A stretch of 60,515 nucleotides of DNA from Bacteroidota bacterium (lineage in GTDB: Bacteria > Bacteroidota > Ignavibacteria > UBA10030 > UBA8401): the NCBI GenBank assembly GCA_008933835.1, contig WBUG01000012.1:1-60515 (forward strand), written 5' to 3'. The first letter of the stretch is position 1. Each line of letters opens with the position of its first letter. Both the position numbers and the translations under genes were made by a program. Shown here piece by piece: positions 19,219 to 28,172 of this stretch. The notes under the pieces are model-generated. The model was not told the DNA's origin. It saw only the letters and a program-made list of their open reading frames with translations, and did no database searches.

Positions 19219-20531
19219 TCACTTCCGAACCGCTCATCACCGTCGGCATCATCGACCGCGCATCCTCCGTGCGCGGCCTGCTGCTGGAACCGTTCCGTCT
19301 CACGGACGAGGCCATCCTCACCGGCGAGTTCCGCGCCGTCAACGTGAACGGCGAGGTCGTCGTCACCGGCGGCACGGAGATCGAACTCATGCGCGGCGCC
19401 GAGGTCCTCTTCACGCCGATGAACGGCGGCCGGTTCACGCTGCGCGACGTGGTGTTCGGCATCAATTTCCATTGGGAACGGAAGGAGGACCAGACCTTCG
19501 AGGGGGCCCTGCGCCTCGTGGCCCGGCCCGACGGCACCGTCACGGCGGTGAACGTCATCGCCGTCGAGAAGTACCTCGCCTCCGTCATCTCCTCCGAGAT
19601 GAGCGCCACCGCCCCCGCCGCGCTGCTGAAGGCGCACGCCATCACCTCGCGGAGCTGGCTCGTGGCGATGCTGGAGATGAAGCGGAAGTATTCGACCATC
19701 GGTGTCCCGTCGCAGCGCTCGTTCGCCTCCGGCGACGAGCTCGTGCGGTGGTACGACCGCGAGGACCACGACCTGTTCGACGTCTGCGCGGACGACCACT
19801 GTCAGCGCTATCAGGGGGTCTCGCGCATCATCTCCGCCGCCGCCCAGCAGGCGGTGCACGACACCCGCGGCGTCTTCCTGGTGTACGGCGGCGAGATATG
19901 CGACGCGCGCTTCTACAAGGCGTGCGGCGGTCTCACCGAACGGTTCGAGAACGCGTGGGCCGACACGCCGGTGCCGTACCTGGTGACGGTGAGCTGCGCG
20001 CACGGGCACCACGCTCCGGTCACGACCGAAGCGGAGGCCGCTCGCTGGATCGCCTCGTCGCCCGAGGCGTTCTGTAACACGACGGACGGGAACATCCTGC
20101 GCCAGGTGCTCCCCTCGTTCGACCAGGAGACGACCGACTTCTTCCGCTGGAGCGTCCGCTACACCGCCGCGGAGCTTTCCGCCATCGTGAAGGAGCGCTC
20201 CGGCATCGACTTCGGCGAGGTGACGGACCTCGTGCCGCTCCGCCGCGGTCCCTCGGGCCGCATCACCCGGCTGCGCATCGCCGGAACGCTGCGGACGATG
20301 ACCGTGGGGAAGGAGCTGGAGATCCGCCGCTGGCTCTCGAAGAGCCATCTCTACAGTTCGGCCTTCGTCGTGACGAAGGAGCCGGGGGCGTTCGTGCTCC
20401 GCGGCGCCGGATGGGGACACGGCGTGGGACTCTGTCAGATCGGCGCCGCCGTCATGGCGGTGCAGGGATGGAGCGCTGAATCCATCGTGACCCACTATTT
20501 CACCGGTGCCGAGTTGCAGAAGCTCTATTGA
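19215..20531 (+). CDS. SpoIID/LytB-domain protein without signal peptide
   Basis: A 438-residue protein with the SpoIID fold; SpoIID of spore formers is a lytic transglycosylase acting on peptide-free (denuded) glycan strands. The catalytic region EKYLASVISSEMS contains Glu128, the position of the SpoIID catalytic acid, followed by LLKAHAITSRSW. A CADDHCQRYQG segment with a nearby His matches the zinc-site region reported for clostridial SpoIID. The AGWGHGVGLCQIGA signature is near the C-terminus. The N-terminus (MITSEPLITVGIIDRA) has no signal peptide or membrane helix, so the protein should stay in the cytoplasm unless another route exists. The ATG overlaps the upstream stop by four bases. 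Confidence 0.85.
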   Translation: MITSEPLITVGIIDRASSVRGLLLEPFRLTDEAILTGEFRAVNVNGEVVVTGGTEIELMRGAEVLFTPMNGGRFTLRDVVFGINFHWERKEDQTFEGALRLVARPDGTVTAVNVIAVEKYLASVISSEMSATAPAALLKAHAITSRSWLVAMLEMKRKYSTIGVPSQRSFASGDELVRWYDREDHDLFDVCADDHCQRYQGVSRIISAAAQQAVHDTRGVFLVYGGEICDARFYKACGGLTERFENAWADTPVPYLVTVSCAHGHHAPVTTEAEAARWIASSPEAFCNTTDGNILRQVLPSFDQETTDFFRWSVRYTAAELSAIVKERSGIDFGEVTDLVPLRRGPSGRITRLRIAGTLRTMTVGKELEIRRWLSKSHLYSSAFVVTKEPGAFVLRGAGWGHGVGLCQIGAAVMAVQGWSAESIVTHYFTGAELQKLY

Positions 20532-20586
20532 ACCGGTTCACCGGCGCCCGCACCGTCGTTCCACACATAACCGACCGGAACCGTCT

Positions 20587-21876
20587 ATGACCGACCGACC
20601 CGCCGCCGCTTCCCGTTCCCCCTGGAGCTGGGTCCCCTCCCTCTACTTCGCGCAGGGGATCCCGTACGTGGTGGTGATGAGCATCTCCGTCATCATGTAC
20701 AAGAAGATGGGGATCTCCAACACCGACATCGCGCTCTACACCAGCTGGCTCTACCTGCCGTGGGTCGTGAAGCCGCTCTGGTCGCCGTTCGTGGACATGT
20801 TCCAGACGAAACGGTTCTGGATCGTCACGCTGCAGCTGCTCATCGCGCTCTCGCTCTCCGCCGTCGCCTTCACCATACCGTCCGCCGGCTTCTTCCAGGT
20901 GACCCTGGCGGTCTTCTGGCTGATGGCGTTCGCCTCCGCCACGCACGACATCGCGGCGGACGGGTTCTACATGCTCGGACTGGAACAGCATCAGCAGGCG
21001 GCGTTCGTCGGTGTCCGCAGCACCTTCTACCGCATCGCGATGATCACCGGACAGGGACTGCTCGTCGTGCTCGCGGGTTCGCTCGAGACCTCCACCGGCA
21101 GCATCGCGACCGGCTGGTCGTGGACCTTCTTCGTCCTCTCCGGTCTGTTCGCCGTGCTCTTCGCCTACCATACGGCGATGCTGCCGCGCCCGGCCGCGGA
21201 CCGCGCGGTGCTCTCATCGGGCTCTTCCTCCGTCCTGACGGAGTTCTTCAACACCTTTGCGACCTTCTTCCGCAAGAAGGAGATCGGTGTCATCCTCGCG
21301 TTCCTGCTGCTCTACCGCTTCGCCGAAGCGCAGCTGGTGAAGCTGGTGACCCCCTTCCTGCTCGACCCGCGCGAAGCGGGGGGGCTCGGCCTCACGACGC
21401 AGGAGGTCGGCATCGCCTACGGCACCGTCGGCGTCATCGCGCTGACGCTGGGGGGACTGCTCGGCGGATACGTCATCTCGAAGCGGGGGCTCCGTTACTG
21501 GCTCTGGCCGATGGTCTTCATCATCCATCTGCCGGACGCGGCGTTCGTCTTCCTCTCCTGGCTGCAGCCGGAGAACTTCTTCGTCATCAGCGCGGCGGTG
21601 GCCGTCGAGCAGTTCGGGTACGGGTTCGGATTCACGGCCTACATGCTCTATATGATCCTGGTGTCAGACGGCGAACATAAGACGGCGCACTACGCCATCT
21701 GCACCGGCTTCATGGCGCTCGGCATGATGCTCCCCGGCATGTTCAGCGGATGGCTGGAGGACCAGATCGGGTACAGGAACTTCTTCCTGTGGGTGATGCT
21801 CTCCACCATCCCGGGGTTCATCGTAGCGGCGCTGGTGACGGTGCCGGAAGGATTCGGAAAGAAGAAGGAGCAATGA
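20587..21876 (+). CDS. ampG: AmpG-like muropeptide permease (MFS)
   Basis: Inner-membrane major-facilitator protein of 429 residues with about 12 hydrophobic helices. AmpG carries GlcNAc-anhydroMurNAc and its peptides from the periplasm into the cytoplasm for recycling. Family features include the N-terminal SLYFAQGIPYVVV, PLWSPFVD after the second helix, and SATHDIAADGFYM in helix 4-5, the equivalent of the AmpG region around its conserved Asp. The start ATG (MTDRP) is preferred because upstream codons are Arg/Pro-rich with no homologous look. It lies 55 bases after the SpoIID gene, and its TGA overlaps the possible first ATG of the kinase gene. This gene anchors the interpretation of the operon as wall recycling. 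Confidence 0.85.
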   Translation: MTDRPAAASRSPWSWVPSLYFAQGIPYVVVMSISVIMYKKMGISNTDIALYTSWLYLPWVVKPLWSPFVDMFQTKRFWIVTLQLLIALSLSAVAFTIPSAGFFQVTLAVFWLMAFASATHDIAADGFYMLGLEQHQQAAFVGVRSTFYRIAMITGQGLLVVLAGSLETSTGSIATGWSWTFFVLSGLFAVLFAYHTAMLPRPAADRAVLSSGSSSVLTEFFNTFATFFRKKEIGVILAFLLLYRFAEAQLVKLVTPFLLDPREAGGLGLTTQEVGIAYGTVGVIALTLGGLLGGYVISKRGLRYWLWPMVFIIHLPDAAFVFLSWLQPENFFVISAAVAVEQFGYGFGFTAYMLYMILVSDGEHKTAHYAICTGFMALGMMLPGMFSGWLEDQIGYRNFFLWVMLSTIPGFIVAALVTVPEGFGKKKEQ

Positions 21877-22823
21877 TGAAGAAGGACATGTTCGTCATCG
21901 GCATGGACGGCGGCGGCACGAAGACCCACGCCGTCATCGTGGACCATCACGGCACCGTCATGGCGGAGCACACACTCGGCCCCTCCAACTTCCAGATCAT
22001 CGGCGTGGAGAAGGCGGCCGACGTGCTGCACGAACTGGTGCGGCTCTGCTGCGAATCGGCCGAGTGCGCGCCGAAGCACGTCGCGGCGGTGGTGTGCGGC
22101 CTCACCGGCGCGGGACGGCCGGGGGACCAGAAGCGGATGGCGGAGGGGCTGAAGGCGTACGCGGCGGCGAAGAAGACCGTGCTGAAGTCGGTGCTGGTGG
22201 AGAGCGACGCCCGCATCGCGCTCGAAGGGGCGTTCAACGGAGCGCCCGGCATCATCCTCATCGCCGGCACCGGCTCCATCGCGTTCGGCAAGGACGCCAA
22301 GGGGACCGTCCACCGCGTCGGCGGCTGGGGGCGCGTGCTGGGGGACGAGGGGAGCGGCTACTTCCTCGGGCGGCTCGGACTGACGGCGGTGACGCGGGAG
22401 CTCGACGGACGGGGGGAGAAGACGGCGCTCACGAAGATGCTCGCGTCGAAGTACGGACTGAAGGACCAGACCTCCATCATCAACGCCGTCTATAAAGAGA
22501 ATTTCGACGTCGCCTCGGTCGCCCCGCTGGTGCTCGAGGCCGCGTCGCGGAAGGACGCCGAAGCGCACGCCATCGTCGAGTTCGCCGTGATGGAACTGAC
22601 CGAGCACGTCAAGACGCTCTCGCAGCGTCTCACCGTGAAGAGCGCCAAGAACGTACGGTCCAAACTGCCGCTCAGCTTCATCGGCGGCCTCATCGCCAAC
22701 ACCACCATCCTCTCCTCCATGCTGCAGCAGCACATCGCCGTCAACATCCCCGCCGTGCAGGTGACGGCGCCGATGTCCTCGCCGGCGTACGGCGCGGCAC
22801 TGATGGGGATGCGCACACGATAG
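21876..22823 (+). CDS. BadF/BadG-type N-acetyl amino sugar kinase
   Basis: ASKHA-fold kinase of about 315 residues related to human N-acetylglucosamine kinase and bacterial MurK. The phosphate-1 loop GMDGGGTKTHAV (9-20) and the adenosine region IIAGTGSIAFG followed by GGWG and GDEGSGY are all present, as in GlcNAc/MurNAc kinases of this family. Bacterial MurK phosphorylates GlcNAc and MurNAc at C1; human NAGK acts at C6. Two adjacent ATGs are possible; the second is used here because AAGGAG is then five bases away. It sits between ampG and the NagZ-like gene, so the likely substrate is a sugar freed from muropeptides. Which carbon is phosphorylated decides whether the GalT-like protein can use the product. 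Confidence 0.85.
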   Translation: MKKDMFVIGMDGGGTKTHAVIVDHHGTVMAEHTLGPSNFQIIGVEKAADVLHELVRLCCESAECAPKHVAAVVCGLTGAGRPGDQKRMAEGLKAYAAAKKTVLKSVLVESDARIALEGAFNGAPGIILIAGTGSIAFGKDAKGTVHRVGGWGRVLGDEGSGYFLGRLGLTAVTRELDGRGEKTALTKMLASKYGLKDQTSIINAVYKENFDVASVAPLVLEAASRKDAEAHAIVEFAVMELTEHVKTLSQRLTVKSAKNVRSKLPLSFIGGLIANTTILSSMLQQHIAVNIPAVQVTAPMSSPAYGAALMGMRTR

Positions 22824-22829
22824 GTCCCA

Positions 22830-25712
22830 ATGTCCAACACACGTATCGCTCTCCTCGTCATCCTTCTGGCACTCGCTGCCGGAAGCTGCGGCGGTCCGGC
22901 AGGCACCGGCGTCCGCACCGAGCCGGCCGCCGTCACGGAACCGCCCCCCTCCGCCCCCGCACCTCTCTCGTGGACCGATTCCGTCCTCGCATCCATGTCG
23001 GTGGAGGAGAAGGTAGGTCAGCTCTTCGTGGTGTGGACGACCTCGCACTACATGCCGGGCGATTCGCGCCGCTGGAACGAACTGATGCGCTACGCCGCGG
23101 AACGGAAGGTCGGCGGATTCTACTTCTCCCTCGGCGGCATCTACGAATTTCCCGTCCATGCCAACAAACTGCAGGCGGCAGCGAAGACGCCGCTGCTCAT
23201 CACGGTGGACTTCGAATGGGGGGCGGGGATGCGCATCGGACAGGGGACCACCTTCCCCCGTGCGATGGCCCTGGGCGCGACGCGCGATACGGCGCTCGCC
23301 TACCGCATGGGACTCGCCGTCGCCGCCGAAGCGCGCGCCCTCGGCGTCCATCAGAACTACTCCCCGGTCGCTGACGTCAACAACAACCCGAAGAACCCCG
23401 TCATCAATACCCGCTCGTTCGGCGAAGACCCGCTTCTTGTGAGCGCCATGGCGCGGGCGTTCCTCCGCGGCGAACAGGAGGGTGGGCTCATCGCCACGGT
23501 GAAGCATTTCCCGGGACACGGTGATACGGACATCGATACGCACCTCGACCTGCCGAGCGTGCATTATGACCGCGCCCGGCTCGACAGCGTGGAGCTCCTG
23601 CCGTTCCGCGACGCCATCCGTGCCGGCGTGATGTCCGTGATGAGCGCGCACATCCACGCGGACGCGTTCGAATCGTCCGACTCCGTTCCGGCCACCGTCT
23701 CGTCCGCCGTCCTCACCACGCTGCTGCGCGGCGAACTCGGCTTCGGCGGGCTCGTGGTGACCGACGCCCTGGCGATGCAGGGCATCACCAAGCTCTTCAC
23801 CCCCGGCGAGGCGGCCAAGCGCGCCTTCCTGGCCGGTGCGGACGTGCTGCTGATGTCCCCGGACACCGACGAGGCGATCGATTCGCTCGTCGCGGCGGTC
23901 CGCCGCGGAGCGGTGACGATGGAGCGGCTGGACCGTTCGGTGCGGCGCATCCTCGAGCACAAACGGTGGGCGGGACTGGACCGGAAACGCACAGTGGAGA
24001 TCGATTCGGTGCAGTGGGCCGTCGGCACGGAAGCGCCGAAGTCCCTTGCCCGCGAGATCGCACGGCGCTCGGTGACGGTGCTCGGCAATGCGGGGGGGCT
24101 GCTGCCGCTGCGGAACCTCAACGGCTCGAAGCTGCTGATGGTGGTCTTCTCGGACGACGAGGACCCGGACGGAAACCGTGAACTGTACCGTGAACTCCGT
24201 GAGCGGGCGAAGATGGAGCTCGCCATCCTCGACCCACGGAGCAACGCGATGGAGTACGACGAGGCGCTCAAGAAGGTGAAGAAGGCGGACCTCGTCATCG
24301 CGCAGTTCGTCTATCAGATGCGCTCCGGAACGATGACCGGATTCCTCCCGAAAGAGGTGACCGGATTCCTGCGCAAGGTCGATTCGATGAAGAAGAAGGT
24401 GGTCGCCATCTCCACCGCGAACCCGTACGTGGTGATGGACATCCCCGTCCCCGAAGCCGTCGTGCTCACCTACAGCACGAGCGCGGCCTCGGAAGCCGCC
24501 TGCGCCGAGGTCCTCTTCGGCGAAGTTCCGGCGCAGGGACGGCTTCCCATCACCATCCCCGGACGCGGTGCGTACGGCGACGGAGTGCGGTACGACGCGC
24601 TGGGGGTCCGCACCGGCACGCCGGCGGAGGCAGGCTTCGACGCTCAGCGGCTGAAACGGGTGGACAGCATCATGACGCAGGCGGTCGCCGATTCGGCCTT
24701 CCCCGGCGGCGTGCTGCTGGTGGCGAAGGATGGCATCGTGGTGCACGAGCAGGCCTACGGCCGGCACACGTACGAACCCGGGGCGCGTCCGGTGCGCACG
24801 GACGACATCTTCGACATGGCCTCCGTGACGAAGGTGCTCTCCACCACGAGCGCGATGATGCGGCTGGTGGAGGAGGGACGGCTGTCGTTGAACGATCCCG
24901 TCGCGAAGTATCTCCCCGCGTTCGCGCAGAACGGCAAGGAGCGCATCACGCTCTATAATCTGATGGTCCACAACAGCGGACTCCAGGCATGGAGGAAGTA
25001 CTACGAGTTCTGCGGCGAGCCGAAATGCGTGCTCGATTCCATCTTCGCCGCGCCGCTGGTCTATCCCACCGGCGATTCCACCGTCTACAGCGACCTCGGT
25101 CTCATCACCGTGGGGAAGGTCATCGAGAAGGTGACCGGCATGGCGCTGGACCGGTACGTCGATTCGGTCTTCTTCCGTCCGCTCGGCATGCGCACCACCA
25201 TGTACAATCCCCCGTCGTCGCTCATGGAGCGCATCATCCCCACGGAGGTCGATTCGGTGTGGAAGCGGACGAACGTCGCGGTGCACGGCCGCGTGCACGA
25301 CGAGAACGCCGCCACGCTCGGCGGCGTGTCGGGCCACGCGGGGCTTTTCTCGACCGCGTCGGACGTGGTGAAGATGCTGCAGATGGAGCTGAACGGCGGA
25401 ACGTACGGCGGACGGCGGTACCTCGCGCCGGAGACCATCGCGCGCTTCACGGCGCAGCAGTCCGAACGCTCGAGCCGCGGCATCGGCTGGGACACCCGGG
25501 CGGACGGGCGGTCGTTCACCGGTCAGTACTTCTCGCCGAAGACCTTCCTGCACACCGGATTCACCGGCACATCCGTGGCGGCGGACCCGGAACGGAAGCT
25601 CATCGTCGTCCTCCTCACCAACCGCGTCCATCCGACGCGGAACAACAACAAACTGTCGCGCGTTCGTCCCGCCGTGCACGATGCGGTGGTCGAAGCGCTC
25701 ATCCAACGGTGA
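22830..25712 (+). CDS. NagZ-like GH3 hydrolase fused to a beta-lactamase-fold domain, lipoprotein
   Basis: Exported 960-residue protein. A signal peptide with a weak lipobox (AGSC near residue 20) precedes a GH3 N-acetylhexosaminidase domain with the NagZ loop KHFPGHGDTDIDTH (225-238), which supplies the His/Asp acid-base pair, and nucleophile Asp312 in VVTDALAM. A GH3 C-terminal domain follows (about 410-590). The C-terminal third is a serine beta-lactamase/DD-peptidase fold with SVTK (Ser665, Lys668), YSD (753-755) and HTG (908-910). The architecture, also found in Bacteroidota, would remove terminal GlcNAc and process the peptide or an ester outside the cytoplasm. The ATG is six bases after the kinase stop, so the two are translated together. 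Confidence 0.9.
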   Translation: MSNTRIALLVILLALAAGSCGGPAGTGVRTEPAAVTEPPPSAPAPLSWTDSVLASMSVEEKVGQLFVVWTTSHYMPGDSRRWNELMRYAAERKVGGFYFSLGGIYEFPVHANKLQAAAKTPLLITVDFEWGAGMRIGQGTTFPRAMALGATRDTALAYRMGLAVAAEARALGVHQNYSPVADVNNNPKNPVINTRSFGEDPLLVSAMARAFLRGEQEGGLIATVKHFPGHGDTDIDTHLDLPSVHYDRARLDSVELLPFRDAIRAGVMSVMSAHIHADAFESSDSVPATVSSAVLTTLLRGELGFGGLVVTDALAMQGITKLFTPGEAAKRAFLAGADVLLMSPDTDEAIDSLVAAVRRGAVTMERLDRSVRRILEHKRWAGLDRKRTVEIDSVQWAVGTEAPKSLAREIARRSVTVLGNAGGLLPLRNLNGSKLLMVVFSDDEDPDGNRELYRELRERAKMELAILDPRSNAMEYDEALKKVKKADLVIAQFVYQMRSGTMTGFLPKEVTGFLRKVDSMKKKVVAISTANPYVVMDIPVPEAVVLTYSTSAASEAACAEVLFGEVPAQGRLPITIPGRGAYGDGVRYDALGVRTGTPAEAGFDAQRLKRVDSIMTQAVADSAFPGGVLLVAKDGIVVHEQAYGRHTYEPGARPVRTDDIFDMASVTKVLSTTSAMMRLVEEGRLSLNDPVAKYLPAFAQNGKERITLYNLMVHNSGLQAWRKYYEFCGEPKCVLDSIFAAPLVYPTGDSTVYSDLGLITVGKVIEKVTGMALDRYVDSVFFRPLGMRTTMYNPPSSLMERIIPTEVDSVWKRTNVAVHGRVHDENAATLGGVSGHAGLFSTASDVVKMLQMELNGGTYGGRRYLAPETIARFTAQQSERSSRGIGWDTRADGRSFTGQYFSPKTFLHTGFTGTSVAADPERKLIVVLLTNRVHPTRNNNKLSRVRPAVHDAVVEALIQR

Positions 25713-25716
25713 CCGT

Positions 25717-26484
25717 ATGGACCATCCCTGGCGGCTGCAGGAGATAACCCAGAAGACCGTCCGACAGCACGACTACACCGTCGCCCTGCTTCCGGTCGGT
25801 GCGCTCGAAGCGCACGGCATGCACGTGCCGTACGGCTCGGACGCGTTCCACTCCGCCATGGTCGCGGACCGCATCTGCGCGAAGGCGTGGGACCGAGGCG
25901 CCCGTCCGCTGCTGCTTCCTGCCATCCCGTTCGGCGTGCAGGGGAACACCCGCAATTTTCCGATGACCATCAATGTGCGGCAGTCCCACATCGATGCGGT
26001 CATCACCGACATCGTCGAATCGCTGGAGTTCCACGGCGTGAAGAAGCTCGTCATCGTGAACGGTCACGGGGGGAACGACTTCAAGCCGCTGCTGCGCGAC
26101 CTCTATCCCCGCACGCCGGTCTTCCTGGCGCTGGTGGACTGGTGGAAGGTCGGCGGCGACGCCGCGAAAGAGATCTTCGCGAAAGGGGGCGAGCATGCGG
26201 ACGAGATGGAGACGAGCGTCGGCATGGCGCTCTTCGGCCATCTGGTGCACCTGGAAGATGCCGGCGACGGCGCCGCGAACCGCTCGCGGTTCGATGCGGT
26301 GGAGAAAGGATGGGTCTCCATCGCCCGGCCATGGCACCTGGTCACGAACGATTCCACCCACGGCGACCCCCGCGCTGCGTCGAAAGAGAAAGGGGAGCGC
26401 TACATCGAGCTCGTGGTCGACCGGATGGCGGAGTTCATCGTGCAACTCGCCGCGGCGAAACCGGACGAACGATTCCCGTATTGA
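25717..26484 (+). CDS. Creatininase-family metal-dependent amidohydrolase
   Basis: A 255-residue cytoplasmic protein of the creatininase fold, which uses two divalent metals to hydrolyse cyclic or linear amides (creatinine, formamides in riboflavin and deazaflavin synthesis) or to process the mycofactocin precursor. The metal-ligand pattern is intact: Glu31 and His33 in GALEAHG, Asp42 in YGSDAFHS, His117 in NGHGGN, and Glu164/Glu166 in HADEMETS. The start ATG is four bases after the GH3 gene stop, so it is the last gene of the salvage operon. An amide substrate from the wall peptide is a guess based on position; no mycofactocin or flavin genes are nearby. Confidence 0.85.
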   Translation: MDHPWRLQEITQKTVRQHDYTVALLPVGALEAHGMHVPYGSDAFHSAMVADRICAKAWDRGARPLLLPAIPFGVQGNTRNFPMTINVRQSHIDAVITDIVESLEFHGVKKLVIVNGHGGNDFKPLLRDLYPRTPVFLALVDWWKVGGDAAKEIFAKGGEHADEMETSVGMALFGHLVHLEDAGDGAANRSRFDAVEKGWVSIARPWHLVTNDSTHGDPRAASKEKGERYIELVVDRMAEFIVQLAAAKPDERFPY

Positions 26485-26634
26485 TGCGGCAATCCCTGTA
26501 CCAGTGTTGCATTTCCGGTCACTTTTCGATAGTCTGCAACACCGATAACGTACCAAGGCCCCGATAACGTCCTGCTCCCGCTGAACCGCGCCCAACGGTA
26601 AGCCTCGACCTCCCCACCATACGCAGGAGTTCCC

Positions 26635-27984
26635 ATGTACCATCATCGCATCGGCCGGATGGTGTTCTTCTGTTTGGCCGTGTTCACACACATCAGAGCA
26701 CAGGACATCTCCATCACCGATTTCCGGATACCTCAATCGCAGTATGGATCGCTGATCATGGATCTCAGCGGAAATTACTGGGGGACGACCAGGCCCATCG
26801 GCATCGGCTCGAACGATTTCAGCAGGACACTACGCTCGTCGGCATCAGTACGGTACGAACGAGCATCGATGGATGAGGACCGAATGCTCCATTGGTCTGT
26901 GATATCCGACGCGGGCGGAGAATCGTCATCGAACGGAGGATCGTGGAACACGGAATACTCTATCAGACGTTCCGAGCAAGCCGGTCTTGCATCACAGTTC
27001 TCGTACGATGGGTACATCGTTCCCGACCTTCTGTTCCTGTACGGTTCGGCCTCGTTCGACGGCGACTATCAATGGAGCAGCTCTTCGGTCGATACGCACG
27101 GCGTGTTTCAACTACGGTGGACCTACCGTATGCGTACGATGGACCTCACCGTGAGCGCCGGTCTCGGGATCGGCAGGATGCGGGAAGGAAGTCCCGTGTT
27201 CTACATCATCCGCATCATCGAACGCTTGAAGGAGCTGAGCGTGTTCAAGCGCGACCTGACGCACGAGGAGATCCTGGAACTCGTCGATCTGTTCGCCCGG
27301 AAGATGGAATACCGCTCCGACCACGAACGGTTCACGAAGTATTTCTTCGGCGAACTGATGGACATCCTCCGTGCGAAGGATGTGTTGACCGGGCCGGCGC
27401 TCTCGCCGTATGAGGTCCTCTATGCACTGGAAGGATCGTCGGAGTCGGTCTATCCCCGTTGGTTCGGATGGAAGGCGACCGTGGGCGCGGGCGCCAGTTC
27501 CTTTCAGGGGGAGGAATCCATCCAGAACGCCGGCCGTTATTTCAACCGTTCGGATATCCGGTTCATCACCGCTTCGCTGAGCGGCGGTCTGCCGCTGACG
27601 AACAATCTCCACTGTTACGCGGCATTGACGGCGCAAACACCGGTTGCATCACCGCTGACGCGGACCGGCATGATCGCTTCCGGACAATTGATGTATGAAT
27701 TGACGGAACGAATCCATACCGATGTATCGGTCTTGATACGGGACGACCTGAATGTGCGATACTTCTCGGATGACATGACGCAGATTTCGTATTCGGAACG
27801 CAGTTATGCGTCGACACAGTCGATTCAATGGGCGTTTCGTTATTTCATTGAGGATGACATCTCTCTGTCGACCGTGCTCTCCTGGCGCGATGAAGAGTTG
27901 ACGTATTTTTCTTCGACCAGTTCCTGGAAAAGGAGCAACACTACGAATGCGATCGATTTCGGCATTTCATACCGATTCTACTGA
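26635..27984 (+). CDS. Unknown exported protein, probable outer-membrane beta-barrel
   Basis: A 449-residue protein with a signal peptide (cleavage after AQ near residue 23). The rest is a series of alternating polar/hydrophobic strands rich in Ser, Tyr and Arg, ending in YRFY; a terminal aromatic residue is the usual assembly signal of outer-membrane barrels. A helical insert interrupts the strands at about residues 184-265 (IIRIIERLKELSVFKRDLTH and EEILELVDLFARKMEYRSDH). I do not recognise the family. Codon use is less GC-biased than the neighbours, suggesting separate origin. AGGAG lies about six bases before the ATG. It is 150 bases beyond the salvage operon and could be independent of it. 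Confidence 0.75.
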   Translation: MYHHRIGRMVFFCLAVFTHIRAQDISITDFRIPQSQYGSLIMDLSGNYWGTTRPIGIGSNDFSRTLRSSASVRYERASMDEDRMLHWSVISDAGGESSSNGGSWNTEYSIRRSEQAGLASQFSYDGYIVPDLLFLYGSASFDGDYQWSSSSVDTHGVFQLRWTYRMRTMDLTVSAGLGIGRMREGSPVFYIIRIIERLKELSVFKRDLTHEEILELVDLFARKMEYRSDHERFTKYFFGELMDILRAKDVLTGPALSPYEVLYALEGSSESVYPRWFGWKATVGAGASSFQGEESIQNAGRYFNRSDIRFITASLSGGLPLTNNLHCYAALTAQTPVASPLTRTGMIASGQLMYELTERIHTDVSVLIRDDLNVRYFSDDMTQISYSERSYASTQSIQWAFRYFIEDDISLSTVLSWRDEELTYFSSTSSWKRSNTTNAIDFGISYRFY

Positions 27985-28172
27985 GAAGGGACGCTGAACG
28001 GATTTCGAACGCCCGGAATCCGGCCGAATTTTCCGTTTTTTCCGCATCAAAAAAATCCTATCTTAGGCCATAAATTGGACTGCGGACCATCGGTCCGTCC
28101 CTCCCTTTCACCCATTGTACCGCGGTCCGGTCGTCACCATCGGCCGGACCGTCGCGTCTGACCGGAGCCGTT

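Noticed and set aside
21690-25706. Open frame of 1338 codons antisense to the ampG end, the kinase and the GH3 gene
   Set aside because: Same shadow pattern: Arg/His/Gly-rich, no homologous motif, and the forward genes have conserved active sites.
26542-26570. Ten-base direct repeat CCGATAACGT before the beta-barrel gene
   Set aside because: Only two short copies 19 bases apart and no link to a promoter motif. Could be chance, so not listed as a feature.
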